Origin: Endobacterium cereale
GTDB lineage: Bacteria > Pseudomonadota > Alphaproteobacteria > Rhizobiales > Rhizobiaceae
Assembly (NCBI RefSeq): GCF_009617585.1
Contig: NZ_WIXI01000046.1
Location: 248,001-312,000 of the forward strand
DNA length: 64,000 nt
Reading direction: 5' to 3'
Each line of letters starts with the position of its first letter. Position 1 is the first letter of the stretch. Positions 45,213-54,235 of this stretch are shown here, one piece after another. Under the pieces are notes generated by a model. It had not been told where the DNA came from. It saw only the letters and a list, made by a program, of their open reading frames with translations, and made no database searches. The position numbers and the translations under genes were made by a program.

Positions 45213-45584
45213 GTGCAAAAGCCGGCGGTGACGATTTTTGTCTGCGCCAGTTGCCGCGCCAGCGAGGGCTCCACGGAAGAACCGCGACAGGGCACGCATC
45301 TGCTCAATGCAACGGTGGAAGCCGCCGCGCAGCAACCCGGCGTGACTATCAAGAGCGTCAACTGTCTTTCCAACTGCAAGCGCGGCCCGAGCGCGGTCAT
45401 CGCGCGGCAGGATGGCTGGACTTATGTTTTTGGTCATCTGGCACTGGAAAACGCCGCCGACCTCGTAACGGGGGCGGAACTGATCGCTACCTCATCTGAT
45501 GGTTTGATGCCCTGGAAAGGCCGTCCGGACTGTCTCAAGCGCAACATGATCGCCCGTATTCCGCCCTTCGATTTCAATGCATAG
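45213..45584 (+). CDS. DUF1636 family metal-binding protein in the cobalamin operon
   Basis: From GTG 45213 the product is 123 residues. Two Cys pairs are placed as in thioredoxin-like 2Fe-2S ferredoxins: IFVCASCRASEG and VNCLSNCKRGPSA; a further Cys lies near the end (GRPDCLK). This is the DUF1636 pattern found next to cob genes in alphaproteobacteria; cobalt handling or redox help to cobalt insertion is suggested by context only. The frame opens at ATG 45093, but that start lies within the putative riboswitch hairpin and adds 40 unconserved residues. TTG 45168 is a third option. It leads the operon with cobW and cobN. Confidence 0.75.
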   Translation: MQKPAVTIFVCASCRASEGSTEEPRQGTHLLNATVEAAAQQPGVTIKSVNCLSNCKRGPSAVIARQDGWTYVFGHLALENAADLVTGAELIATSSDGLMPWKGRPDCLKRNMIARIPPFDFNA

Positions 45585-45606
45585 ACCGACATTCAGGAAA
45601 AATCCC

Positions 45607-46644
45607 ATGACCGCCAATCTCGCCCGTATTCCCTGCACCGTCGTCACCGGTTTTCTCGGCGCCGGTAAGACCACGCTTCTGCGCCACACCCTGCAGAACC
45701 TCGAAGGCAAGCGCCTAGCCGTCATCGTCAACGAGTTCGGCGATGTCGGCATCGACGGCGAGATCCTGAAAAGCTGCGGCATCGAAAACTGCCCGGACGA
45801 CAATATCGTCGAATTGGCCAACGGCTGCATCTGCTGCACCGTGGCCGACGACTTTGTACCGGCGATCGATAAGATTTTGGCTCTCGAACCAAAGGTCGAC
45901 CACATCCTGATCGAGACCTCTGGTCTCGCCCTGCCCAAGCCGCTCATTCAGGCCTTCCAGTGGCCGAGCGTGAAAAGCCGCGTGACGGTTGATGGCGTTG
46001 TTGCCGTTGTCGACGGCCTCGCGCTGGCAGAGGGCCGGGTTGCCGACGACATGGAAGCGCTCGCCGCCCAGCGCGCTCAGGATGATTCGCTCGACCATGA
46101 CGATCCGGTCGAGGAAGTTTTTGAAGACCAGATCGCCTGTGCCGACCTCGTCATCCTCACCAAGGCCGACCTGCTGGATGAAAAGGGTCTGGCGATTGCC
46201 AACGCGCATGTAACCGAACATCTGCCGCGCGCCGTGCGCATCGTGCCAGCCTCCAATGGCGTGGTCGATCCGGCCGTATTCATCGGTCTCGGCCTTGCCG
46301 TCGAGGACGATATCGATAACCGCAAAACCCATCACGACGACGAACTGGACCACGAACACGACGATTTCGACAGCTTTGTTCTGGATGTGCCCGCGATTGC
46401 CGATCCGGAAGAGCTTTCGAAGCGCATCGCCGATGTCACAGCGGCCGAAAAAGTGCTGCGCATCAAGGGGTATGTGGAGGTTTCAGGCAAGCCGATGCGT
46501 CTTCTCGTGCAGGCAGTTGGCCCGCGTGTGAACCACTATTTCGATCGTCCCTGGGCTGCCAATGAGGAGCGTCGTTCGCGCCTCGTCGTCATCGGCGAAA
46601 AGGGCATCGACGCGGCCAAGATCGAAAAGATTCTGGCGGCCTGA
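45607..46644 (+). CDS. cobW: Cobalamin biosynthesis GTPase CobW (COG0523 metallochaperone)
   Basis: A 345-residue G3E-family GTPase. It has Walker A GFLGAGKTTLLRH, the metal-binding GCICC motif, ETSGLALPKPL, and the guanine-specificity TKAD. A His/Asp-rich run (KTHHDDELDHEHDDFD) precedes the CobW C-terminal domain. CobW is thought to deliver Co2+ to the CobNST chelatase. ATG 45607 follows AGGAAAA. Its stop overlaps the cobN start by one base (TGATG). Confidence 0.95.
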   Translation: MTANLARIPCTVVTGFLGAGKTTLLRHTLQNLEGKRLAVIVNEFGDVGIDGEILKSCGIENCPDDNIVELANGCICCTVADDFVPAIDKILALEPKVDHILIETSGLALPKPLIQAFQWPSVKSRVTVDGVVAVVDGLALAEGRVADDMEALAAQRAQDDSLDHDDPVEEVFEDQIACADLVILTKADLLDEKGLAIANAHVTEHLPRAVRIVPASNGVVDPAVFIGLGLAVEDDIDNRKTHHDDELDHEHDDFDSFVLDVPAIADPEELSKRIADVTAAEKVLRIKGYVEVSGKPMRLLVQAVGPRVNHYFDRPWAANEERRSRLVVIGEKGIDAAKIEKILAA

Positions 46645-49600
46645 TGCATATCCTCGCCACCACGTCGTCGTCGCTTGACGACCTGATCGAACCGGTCGAT
46701 CTCGACCAGACGCCGGGCGACGTGGTGGTGCTATCCTTTACCGACAGCGATCTGAACGGCATTGCGTCGGCATGGGCAACTGGCGGCGATAGGATGCCGT
46801 CGCTCAGGCTCGCCAATATTTCCGAGTTACGCCATCCGATGTCAGTCGATCTGTGGATCGACAAGGTGGCGCGACACGCAAAACTCATCCTCGTGCGCAT
46901 TCTCGGCGGCCATAACCGCTGGCCTTACGGCGCGGACGAACTGGCCCGCATGGCGCGTGCACGCGGTATCGTGCTCATAATGCTGCCCGGCGAATGCAGC
47001 GAGCGTGACGAACGGCTGGCGGCGGGAGCCACTGTTTCGGCAGAGGAACTTGAGCGGCTGCTATCGTATTTTCGCGAGGGCGGTCCGCAGAATTTGAAAT
47101 TTCTGGCCACGCGACTGATTGGGCTTGCGAGAGGCGAAACGGCTGATACGGCCAATGCCGTGAGCGTGCCCAAAGCCGGGTTCTATCATCCCGGCTTTGG
47201 CGTTGAGGACAATCCGGGGAGCTTTCTGGCATCCATGCCGGGCGCTGCCATCGTGCCGATCCTGTTTTACCGCTCGATGCTGCTCGCCAGCGACGTGGCC
47301 CCCATCGATGCGCTGTTTGACGCGCTGCGTGCAAAAAACATTCTGGCCGTGCCGGTTTTTGTCGCCGGCTTGAAGGACAAGGCTTCGCTGGCCTTCGCCG
47401 AAACGGCAATGAACAGCTTAAAACCATCCGTCATCATCACCGCCACCGCCTTTGCCAGTGGCACGGATGACGAACGCAAAACCTTGTTCGACCGACTTGG
47501 CGTGCCGGTTATGCAGGTGATTGTGGCGACGACGCGACGCAATGCGTGGCTGGAAAACCGGCGCGGGCTGGGGCCGGCGGATCTGGCCATGCATGTGGTT
47601 CTGCCGGAACTCGACGGACGCATTCTAGCCGGCGCGATATCGTTCAAGGATGCGCGCGATGAGGATGCGCTCGGGTTTGCCGGGCTGATCAACCGGCCTG
47701 AGCCCGATCGGCTGGAACAGGTGGCAGGGCGCATTGCCGGCCTGTTGCGTCTGCAGAGGGCAGAGCGCGAGGATCGGCGCATCGTCATCCTGATCCCGGA
47801 TTATCCCGGAGCACCGGGCCGTACCGGTTATGCCGTCGGCCTGGACGTTCCGCAAAGCGTGCTGGAAATGTTGAGCCATTTGCGAGACGCCGGTTATGAC
47901 GTGCAAAACATTCCGACCAATGCGCGGGACCTGTTGCAGCTTCTAGATGACGGCGGCGAACACTGCCCGCTGCAGCAATATCGCGCATTTTTCGATGCTC
48001 TTCCGATGGATGCACGCGCCAGCGTGACGGCCACATGGGGCGGACCTGAGGACGACGAAGGGCTGCGCAACGGCGTTTTCGCCTTCCGCGCCGCCCGCTT
48101 CGGCAATGTCACCGTAGCGCTCGCGCCAGACCGCGGCCGCGAATTGGATCGCCGCACGGATTACCATGACCCGGAACGCCCGCCACGCCACGGCCTGATC
48201 GCCTTTGGCGCATGGATGCGCGACACGCTTGATGCGCATGCTGTTGTGCATGTCGGCGCGCATGGCACACTTGAATGGTTGCCCGGAAAAACTGTTGCGC
48301 TGTCGCAAACCTGCTTCCCGGAGATCGTGGTCGGCGGATTACCTGTCGTCTATCCGTTCATCGTCTCCAACCCGGGCGAAGCAGCCGTAGCAAAGCGGCG
48401 GATTTCTGCTGTCACCATCGGCCATCTGCCGCCGCCCCTGACCGAAGCCGGCCTTTCCGACGCGCAGAAAAAGCTGGAACTGCTGGTCGACGAATATGCG
48501 CAGGCAGATGGCCTCGACCGCCGTCGCCGCGACAGGCTGGCAAAATTGATCGTTGAAATGGCGCAGGAAACCGGGATTTCCGACGATGCTGGCGTGACCG
48601 CCGGTGAAGATGCCGATGCAGCGCTGACGCGGATCGATGCCTTTCTCTGCGACCTCAAGGATCTGGCGATAAAGGACGGCCAGCACGTATTTGGCCGCGA
48701 TACCGATCTCACCATCGACGCGCCGGACCCGATGCGCAAACAAAGTGCCGAGGATGAGCGCAAGTCGTTTCTGGATGCACTGGACGGGCGTCACATCACC
48801 GCCGGACCTTCGGGTGCGCCAGCGCGTGGACGTCGCGACGTGCTGCCGACCGGGCGCAATCTCTACGCATCCGACCCGCGCACAATGCCGACGCCGACCG
48901 CCTTCGAACTTGGCAAACGCGCCGCCGATGAGGTGCTGCGGCGCTACCTGCAGGACCATGGCGACTGGCCAAAAAGCCTGATCATCGATTTATGGGGCAG
49001 CGCCAGCTTGCGCAGCGGTGGCGAGGAAGTGGCGCAGGGACTGGCACTGATGGGAGCCAGACCGGTGCAAGACCCGACCACCGGACGCATAACAGGCATC
49101 GACATTCTACCACCCGCAAGCCTCGGGCGACCGCGCGTGGATGTGAGCTTTCGCATTTCCGGCCTGTTTCGCGACATGTTTGCGCCGTTGATAACCCTGC
49201 TCGACGCCGCCACCCGCGCCATTGCAGCACGTGAGGAAGCGCCGGGCGACAACCCGCTTTCGGAAACGGCGCGGGCAGAGGGCAAGGCGCCGCAGCGCAT
49301 TTTTGGTTCCGCCCCCGGCACCTATGGCGCCGGCATCGAGGAAAAACTTTCCGATGGCGAGTGGCGTGAGCGCGAAGAACTCGGAAAACTGTATCTTGAT
49401 GCCACCAGCCACGCTTTTGGCGGTGCCGAAGGCGAAGGGTTCGAGGCGCAAGGACAGTTTGCCGAGCGTGTTCGCGCCGCCGACCTGCTGGTGCATACCG
49501 GTGACGATCCCGGTCGCGATCTTCTGGACGGATCGGCCGATGTTGCCTTTATCGGTGGCTTTTCCGCAGCCGTCGCCGCACTCGGCGGCAAGGCGGATGT

Positions 49601-50018
49601 AATCGCGCTCGACACCACCGATCCGGAGCGGCCCCGCGCCCGCTCTATGGTGGAAGCCGTGACCCGCATCGTGCACGCCCGCGCCACCAATCCGCGTTTC
49701 ATCGCCGGACAGATGCGGCACGGGCCACGCGGCGCGTCCGAATTTGCCGAAACCGTGGACCGGCTGGTGGGTTTTGCCGAAACCACCGATGCCATTCCCG
49801 GTTCACTGATCGAGGCCGTCTATCAGGCCTATGTCGCCGATGAGAATGTGCGAAACTTCATTGTCGACCAGAACCGGCAGGCCGCCAGAGCAATCGCGGA
49901 ACGGTTCATGTCCGCTCGCCGCCGTGGCCTGTGGCATCCGCGCCGCAACTCCGTCGATGGCGACCTGGAATTGCTGCTGGCCGAAGCCACTGGCGATAAC
50001 GTGAAGGTGCGGGCATGA
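46644..50018 (+). CDS. cobN: Cobaltochelatase subunit CobN, compact form
   Basis: The 1124-residue large subunit of the ATP-dependent cobalt chelatase (with CobS and CobT, encoded elsewhere) inserts Co2+ into hydrogenobyrinic a,c-diamide. Family motifs are intact: HVGAHGTLEWLPGK, YPFIVSNPGEAAVAKRR, LDGRHITAGPSGAPARGRRD, VLPTGRNLYASDPR, RISGLFRDMF and the C-terminal RRGLWHPRRNS. It is about 130 residues shorter than the classic CobN (about 1250-1275). Most of the difference falls between HVFGRDTDL (about residue 690) and FLDALDGRH (about 712), where the family usually has over 100 more residues. The reading frame is clean, so it is not a frameshift. Its stop overlaps cobG by ATGA. Confidence 0.92.
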   Translation: MHILATTSSSLDDLIEPVDLDQTPGDVVVLSFTDSDLNGIASAWATGGDRMPSLRLANISELRHPMSVDLWIDKVARHAKLILVRILGGHNRWPYGADELARMARARGIVLIMLPGECSERDERLAAGATVSAEELERLLSYFREGGPQNLKFLATRLIGLARGETADTANAVSVPKAGFYHPGFGVEDNPGSFLASMPGAAIVPILFYRSMLLASDVAPIDALFDALRAKNILAVPVFVAGLKDKASLAFAETAMNSLKPSVIITATAFASGTDDERKTLFDRLGVPVMQVIVATTRRNAWLENRRGLGPADLAMHVVLPELDGRILAGAISFKDARDEDALGFAGLINRPEPDRLEQVAGRIAGLLRLQRAEREDRRIVILIPDYPGAPGRTGYAVGLDVPQSVLEMLSHLRDAGYDVQNIPTNARDLLQLLDDGGEHCPLQQYRAFFDALPMDARASVTATWGGPEDDEGLRNGVFAFRAARFGNVTVALAPDRGRELDRRTDYHDPERPPRHGLIAFGAWMRDTLDAHAVVHVGAHGTLEWLPGKTVALSQTCFPEIVVGGLPVVYPFIVSNPGEAAVAKRRISAVTIGHLPPPLTEAGLSDAQKKLELLVDEYAQADGLDRRRRDRLAKLIVEMAQETGISDDAGVTAGEDADAALTRIDAFLCDLKDLAIKDGQHVFGRDTDLTIDAPDPMRKQSAEDERKSFLDALDGRHITAGPSGAPARGRRDVLPTGRNLYASDPRTMPTPTAFELGKRAADEVLRRYLQDHGDWPKSLIIDLWGSASLRSGGEEVAQGLALMGARPVQDPTTGRITGIDILPPASLGRPRVDVSFRISGLFRDMFAPLITLLDAATRAIAAREEAPGDNPLSETARAEGKAPQRIFGSAPGTYGAGIEEKLSDGEWREREELGKLYLDATSHAFGGAEGEGFEAQGQFAERVRAADLLVHTGDDPGRDLLDGSADVAFIGGFSAAVAALGGKADVIALDTTDPERPRARSMVEAVTRIVHARATNPRFIAGQMRHGPRGASEFAETVDRLVGFAETTDAIPGSLIEAVYQAYVADENVRNFIVDQNRQAARAIAERFMSARRRGLWHPRRNSVDGDLELLLAEATGDNVKVRA

Positions 50019-51373
50019 CTGCAACGGTGCTTCACCCTGCTCGAACAACATCGCAGATGGTACGCGGTGCCTGCCCCGCGCTGTCGACACCGATGATGAC
50101 AGGCGACGGGCTGCTGGCCCGCATCGGCCTTGATGCCCCGATTGCCCCGGCCGACCTTGCCCGCATTGGCGAACTGGCAACACGCCACGGCAACGGTTTG
50201 ATCGATATTTCGGCACGCGGCAATTTTCAGGTGCGGGGTTTGACGGCGGCGAGCGCCCGTGCACTGGAGACTGATATTCTGCGAATGAACCTTCCTCTGC
50301 GCGATGGCCTGCCGGTGGAAACCGGCGCCTTGGCAGGACTGGATTCGCATGAAATCGCCGACCCGGAACCGCTGTCTTCTTCCATCCGTGCTTTCGTGAG
50401 CGAACACGATCTGTCCCGGCGACTGGCGGCAAAATTCGCCGTTGTGGTGGATGGCGGTGGGCAATTGCCGCTGCATGGGCTTCTCGCGGATATCCGCCTG
50501 TTGGCCGTACGCCGCGAGGAAAGCCTGTTCTGGCAGGTATTTTTGGGTGGCACCATGGCGACAGGGCGCGGTCTCGGATTGGTGACCGATATGGATGCCA
50601 GAACCTGTGTGACGCTGATATTGGCACGCATTGCCGTGATGGACGTCCCGCTACGGGGACGAGAACTTGATCCGGCCGAAGTCAAAAACTGGCTTGCCCC
50701 GATAACGCTGGAGAATGCCGTTTCACATGCAGTCACCCGCCCGTTGCCCTATGGTCTGTTGGCGCTGGCAGACATCCGGAAAGCCGCAGCCCGCATCGGC
50801 ATTCCGTTCGGACAATGCCGGGCCGAAACGTTGATCGATCTCGGGCAGCAGGCAGCAACGGTCGGCATCACAGGAATTCGCCCGGCCATCGACCACTCGC
50901 TTGTGGTCTTTGGCCGCGAAGACGCCTGCCAGCAGATAATGGATCATTCCCGCCCCCTGATCCTTTCGCACAACGACCCGCGTGCAAAAATTTCCGCCTG
51001 CCCCGGGAAGCCTGCCTGCCGATCCGCATCCCTCCACACTCATGCTCTTGGTGAGATCGCTGCGCGACAAGCAGAAAGCCTGCTGGACGGGTCTCTGACC
51101 CTGCATCTTTCCGGCTGCACGAAAGGTTGCGCACACCCGTCAAAGGCACTGTTGAACCTTGTCGGGATGAATGACGGTACGGCATTGATCTTCGATGGCA
51201 AAACGAGCGATATGCCGCTCAAACTCATCCGCCATGGAGAGGAAGCCAAAGCACTTGGTGCTTTGGACGAGCTTGTCCGCCTCGAAAGAGGTATCGGCGA
51301 AACCACGGCAAAGTGCCTCACACGGCTGGGCCCTGCCCGGTTGGAACAGGCGCTTTCGCAAGGACTGTCATGA
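50015..51373 (+). CDS. cobG: Precorrin-3B synthase CobG
   Basis: A 452-residue nitrite/sulfite-reductase-like iron-sulfur protein. CobG uses O2 to make precorrin-3B and marks the aerobic route. It has two ferredoxin-like half domains (IDISARGNFQVRGL near the start) and cluster cysteines in SACPGKPACRSA and LSGCTKGCAHP. It overlaps cobN and cobH by four bases each (ATGA), indicating translational coupling. Confidence 0.93.
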   Translation: MTATVLHPARTTSQMVRGACPALSTPMMTGDGLLARIGLDAPIAPADLARIGELATRHGNGLIDISARGNFQVRGLTAASARALETDILRMNLPLRDGLPVETGALAGLDSHEIADPEPLSSSIRAFVSEHDLSRRLAAKFAVVVDGGGQLPLHGLLADIRLLAVRREESLFWQVFLGGTMATGRGLGLVTDMDARTCVTLILARIAVMDVPLRGRELDPAEVKNWLAPITLENAVSHAVTRPLPYGLLALADIRKAAARIGIPFGQCRAETLIDLGQQAATVGITGIRPAIDHSLVVFGREDACQQIMDHSRPLILSHNDPRAKISACPGKPACRSASLHTHALGEIAARQAESLLDGSLTLHLSGCTKGCAHPSKALLNLVGMNDGTALIFDGKTSDMPLKLIRHGEEAKALGALDELVRLERGIGETTAKCLTRLGPARLEQALSQGLS

Positions 51374-52002
51374 CTGAATACGATTACATTCGCGAAGGCG
51401 ATGCCATTTATCGAAAATCCTTCGCCATCATTCGGGAAGAAAGCGATCTGACACGCTTTTCCGAGGACGAGGCCGAGATTGCCATCCGCATGATCCATGC
51501 CTGCGGACAAGTAGAGGCGGCGCAGCACTTTCATTTTTCAGCCGATTTCGTGACCTCCGCGCGCGGCGCATTGAAGGCTGGCAAACCGATCTTCTGCGAC
51601 GCGCAGATGGTGGCGCATGGCGTGACCCGTGCCCGCCTGCCCGCCGATAACGCGGTGATCTGCACGTTGCAGGACCCGCGCACGCCGGAACTGGCAAAAG
51701 CGATCGGAAACACCCGTTCGGCCGCCGCACTTGATCTGTGGGCTGATCAACTGGAAGGTGCGCTTGTGGCTATCGGCAATGCGCCCACGGCGCTGTTTCA
51801 TCTTCTCGAAATGCTCGACGCCGGCGGACCACGCCCGGCCGCAATCATCGGCATGCCGGTCGGTTTTGTCGGTGCAGCCGAATCCAAGGAAGCACTGGCG
51901 GAGAGCCGCCACAGGATGCCTTACGCCATCGTTTCCGGCCGCATGGGCGGCTCGGCCATGACGGCAGCGGCCATTAATGCGCTTGCGAGGGCCGGACTTT
52001 GA
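51370..52002 (+). CDS. cobH: Precorrin-8X methylmutase CobH
   Basis: A 210-residue enzyme that moves the C11 methyl to C12, giving hydrogenobyrinic acid. It contains RMIHACGQVEAAQHFHFSAD in variant form (IRMIHACGQVEAAQ, with the catalytic His), FCDAQMVAHGVTRARLP and IGMPVGFVGAAESKEAL. ATG 51370 overlaps the cobG stop (ATGA); the frame opens further upstream. Its 3' end overlaps cobI by TTGA. Confidence 0.95.
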   Translation: MTEYDYIREGDAIYRKSFAIIREESDLTRFSEDEAEIAIRMIHACGQVEAAQHFHFSADFVTSARGALKAGKPIFCDAQMVAHGVTRARLPADNAVICTLQDPRTPELAKAIGNTRSAAALDLWADQLEGALVAIGNAPTALFHLLEMLDAGGPRPAAIIGMPVGFVGAAESKEALAESRHRMPYAIVSGRMGGSAMTAAAINALARAGL

Positions 52003-52736
52003 GCACTGTTACGAAAGGCCGGATGATCGGCGTCGGCACAGGACCGGGTGATCCGGAACTGCTGACATTGAAGGCGGTGCGGGCTATCGCGGACGCCGAT
52101 GTGATTGCGTTCTTCACCAAAAAGGGTGGCCACGGCAATGGCCGCGCCATCGTCGACGCGCATGTGCGCCCCGGCACGATCGAACTGCCGCTGGTCTATC
52201 CGGTCACAGTCGAGATGGACAAGGATGGCGACGATTATCGCGACGCTATCGCAGACTTCTTCGACCGCTCGGCGGAAGAGATTGCCGCGCATCTGCAAGC
52301 CGGCCGCAACGTCGTGGTGCTGAGCGAGGGGGACCCGCTGTTTTACGGCTCCTACATGCACTTGCATCTGCGGTTGACGACACGCTTCGACGCCGAGGTG
52401 GTGCCGGGCGTCACGGCGATGTCCGGCTGCTGGTCGATGGCCGGCCTGCCTCTGGTGCAGGGCGATGATATTCTGAGCGTGCTGCCGGGAACGCTTGGCG
52501 AAGACATTCTGGCTGAGCGGCTTTCCGGCACCGATGGCGCCGTCATCATGAAGGTTGGCCGCAACCTGCCAAAAATCCGCCGCGCGCTGGCTGTTGCCGG
52601 CAAGCTGGATGGCGCGATCTATGTGGAGCGCGGCACCATGGCCACGGCGGCCATGACACCGCTTGCCGAGCGTGACGAAAGCCCGGCCCCCTATTTTTCC
52701 ATCGTGCTGGTCCCCGGCTGGAAGGCACGGCCATGA
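51999..52736 (+). CDS. cobI: Precorrin-2 C20-methyltransferase CobI
   Basis: A 245-residue SAM-dependent tetrapyrrole methylase: GVGTGPGDPELLTLKAVRAI at the N-terminus, VVLSEGDPLFYGSYMHL and VPGVTAMSGCWS. The start is TTG 51999, overlapping the cobH stop; ATG 52023 would remove eight residues including the conserved lead-in. Its 3' end overlaps cobJ by ATGA. Confidence 0.94.
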   Translation: MSTVTKGRMIGVGTGPGDPELLTLKAVRAIADADVIAFFTKKGGHGNGRAIVDAHVRPGTIELPLVYPVTVEMDKDGDDYRDAIADFFDRSAEEIAAHLQAGRNVVVLSEGDPLFYGSYMHLHLRLTTRFDAEVVPGVTAMSGCWSMAGLPLVQGDDILSVLPGTLGEDILAERLSGTDGAVIMKVGRNLPKIRRALAVAGKLDGAIYVERGTMATAAMTPLAERDESPAPYFSIVLVPGWKARP

Positions 52737-53503
52737 CCCAATCCATGCGCGGATCACTGACAGTTATCGGTCTTGGCCCCGGCAATGCGCATCAGGTGAC
52801 GCCGGAAGCACTGAGCGCCATCGAAGCCGGTGAGGATTTTTTCGGTTATGGCCCATATGTCGACCGGCTGAACCTGCGTGACGGACAGCGCCGCCAGGCC
52901 TCCGACAACCGCGAGGAAATTTCCCGCGCGCAGGCAGCACTCATGCTTGCAGCGAAAGGTGGCAAGGTCTGCGTGGTTTCCGGTGGTGACTCAGGCGTGT
53001 TCGCCATGGCAGCAGCGGTCTGCGAGGCCATCGAAGCCGGGCCTGCAGAATGGCGCGAGATCGAGTTTGCCGTCGTGCCGGGCATTACCGCTATGCTGGC
53101 AGTGGCCGCCCGCGTCGGCGCTCCGCTCGGCCATGATTTTTGCGCGATCTCTCTGTCAGACAATCTGAAACCCTGGGAACTGATCGAAAAACGGCTGATC
53201 GCGGCGGCGGAAGCCGGCTTCGTGATGGCGTTTTATAACCCGGTCAGCAAGGCCAGACCGCACCAGCTGTCTCGGGCCTTCGATGTTCTAAGGGCACATT
53301 TGCCGGGCTCCGTGCCGGTCGTGTTCGGCCGAGCTGCCGGACGGCCGGACGAAAGGATGCGCATCGTGCCTTTGTCCGAGGCACATTCCGACATGGCAGA
53401 CATGGCGACCTGCATTATTGTCGGCTCTATCGAAACACGTCTGATCGAACGACCGGGGAAAGCACCGCTGGTCTATTCGCCGCGCTCTGCCGGAAAGATC
53501 TGA
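52733..53503 (+). CDS. cobJ: Precorrin-3B C17-methyltransferase CobJ
   Basis: A 256-residue tetrapyrrole methylase that methylates C17 and contracts the ring. It has VIGLGPGNAHQVTPEAL, GYGPYVDR, VVSGGDSGVFAMA and FYNPVSKARPHQL. It is the last gene of the tightly overlapped cobN-cobG-cobH-cobI-cobJ chain. Its 3' end overlaps cobK (minus strand) by 31 bp. Confidence 0.95.
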   Translation: MTQSMRGSLTVIGLGPGNAHQVTPEALSAIEAGEDFFGYGPYVDRLNLRDGQRRQASDNREEISRAQAALMLAAKGGKVCVVSGGDSGVFAMAAAVCEAIEAGPAEWREIEFAVVPGITAMLAVAARVGAPLGHDFCAISLSDNLKPWELIEKRLIAAAEAGFVMAFYNPVSKARPHQLSRAFDVLRAHLPGSVPVVFGRAAGRPDERMRIVPLSEAHSDMADMATCIIVGSIETRLIERPGKAPLVYSPRSAGKI

Positions 53504-54234
53504 GCAAGATGGGAAAAAACGGCATCGACGCTTTCGAACGATGTGGCGGCGGGCAGGACCGGGCGGCGGATGACGATCACTTCGATGCCAAGCGTGCGGG
53601 CCGCTGCGATCTTTCCGTAACTGGCGCTTCCGCCGGAATTTTTCGAAACGATGGCGTTGATGCCGTGGTCGGCCAAAAGTCTCAATTCGTCGGCCTCGTG
53701 AAACGGGCCCCGCGCGGTGATGTAGTGAGTGAAGGGGACGCCAAGCGGCGGCTCGACCGGATCGACGCTACGAATGACATAGGAATGGTGTGGCGCCTGT
53801 TCGAAGGGCAAAAGCTCTTGACGCCCGAGCGCCAGAAAGGCACGCCGTGGCTTGGTTCCGAGTGCCGCCATCGCCGCCTCGACATTCTCCACATGTGTCC
53901 AGCGGTCGCCGCCCTGCTCGACCCAGCCTTCACGGCGCAACGCGATCAGCGGAATGCCGGAAATTCGGCTGGCTTCGGCGGCATTGGCGGAAATGCGAGC
54001 TGCATAGGGATGGGTGGCATCGATCAGCATGTCGATGCGGTTTTCAGCGAGATAATCCGCCAGCCCCTGCGCGCCGCCAAAACCACCGGTGCGAACCGGC
54101 ACCGGCATGGAGATTGGCGTACGCGTGCGGCCGGCAAGAGACAGCATGGTGGCAAAGCGGGTATCGTTCGCCAAAACCTCGGCCAGAAGCCGGGCTTCGG
54201 TCGTGCCGCCGAGAATGAGGATGGAGTTTGTCAA
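53473..54234 (-). CDS. cobK: Precorrin-6A reductase CobK (CbiJ)
   Basis: A 253-residue NADPH-dependent reductase: ILILGGTTEARLLAEVL at the start, IDATHPYAARISANA in the middle and SKNSGGSASYGKIAAAR near the C-terminus. The open frame runs far upstream antisense to cobL, but the family begins here. TTG 54234 has AGGAGG 6 nt upstream and is chosen. The start is one base from the cobL ATG on the other strand. It lies as a single minus-strand gene between cobJ and cobL. Confidence 0.9.
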   Translation of the reverse strand: MTNSILILGGTTEARLLAEVLANDTRFATMLSLAGRTRTPISMPVPVRTGGFGGAQGLADYLAENRIDMLIDATHPYAARISANAAEASRISGIPLIALRREGWVEQGGDRWTHVENVEAAMAALGTKPRRAFLALGRQELLPFEQAPHHSYVIRSVDPVEPPLGVPFTHYITARGPFHEADELRLLADHGINAIVSKNSGGSASYGKIAAARTLGIEVIVIRRPVLPAATSFESVDAVFSHLAQIFPAERGE

Positions 54235-54235
54235 A

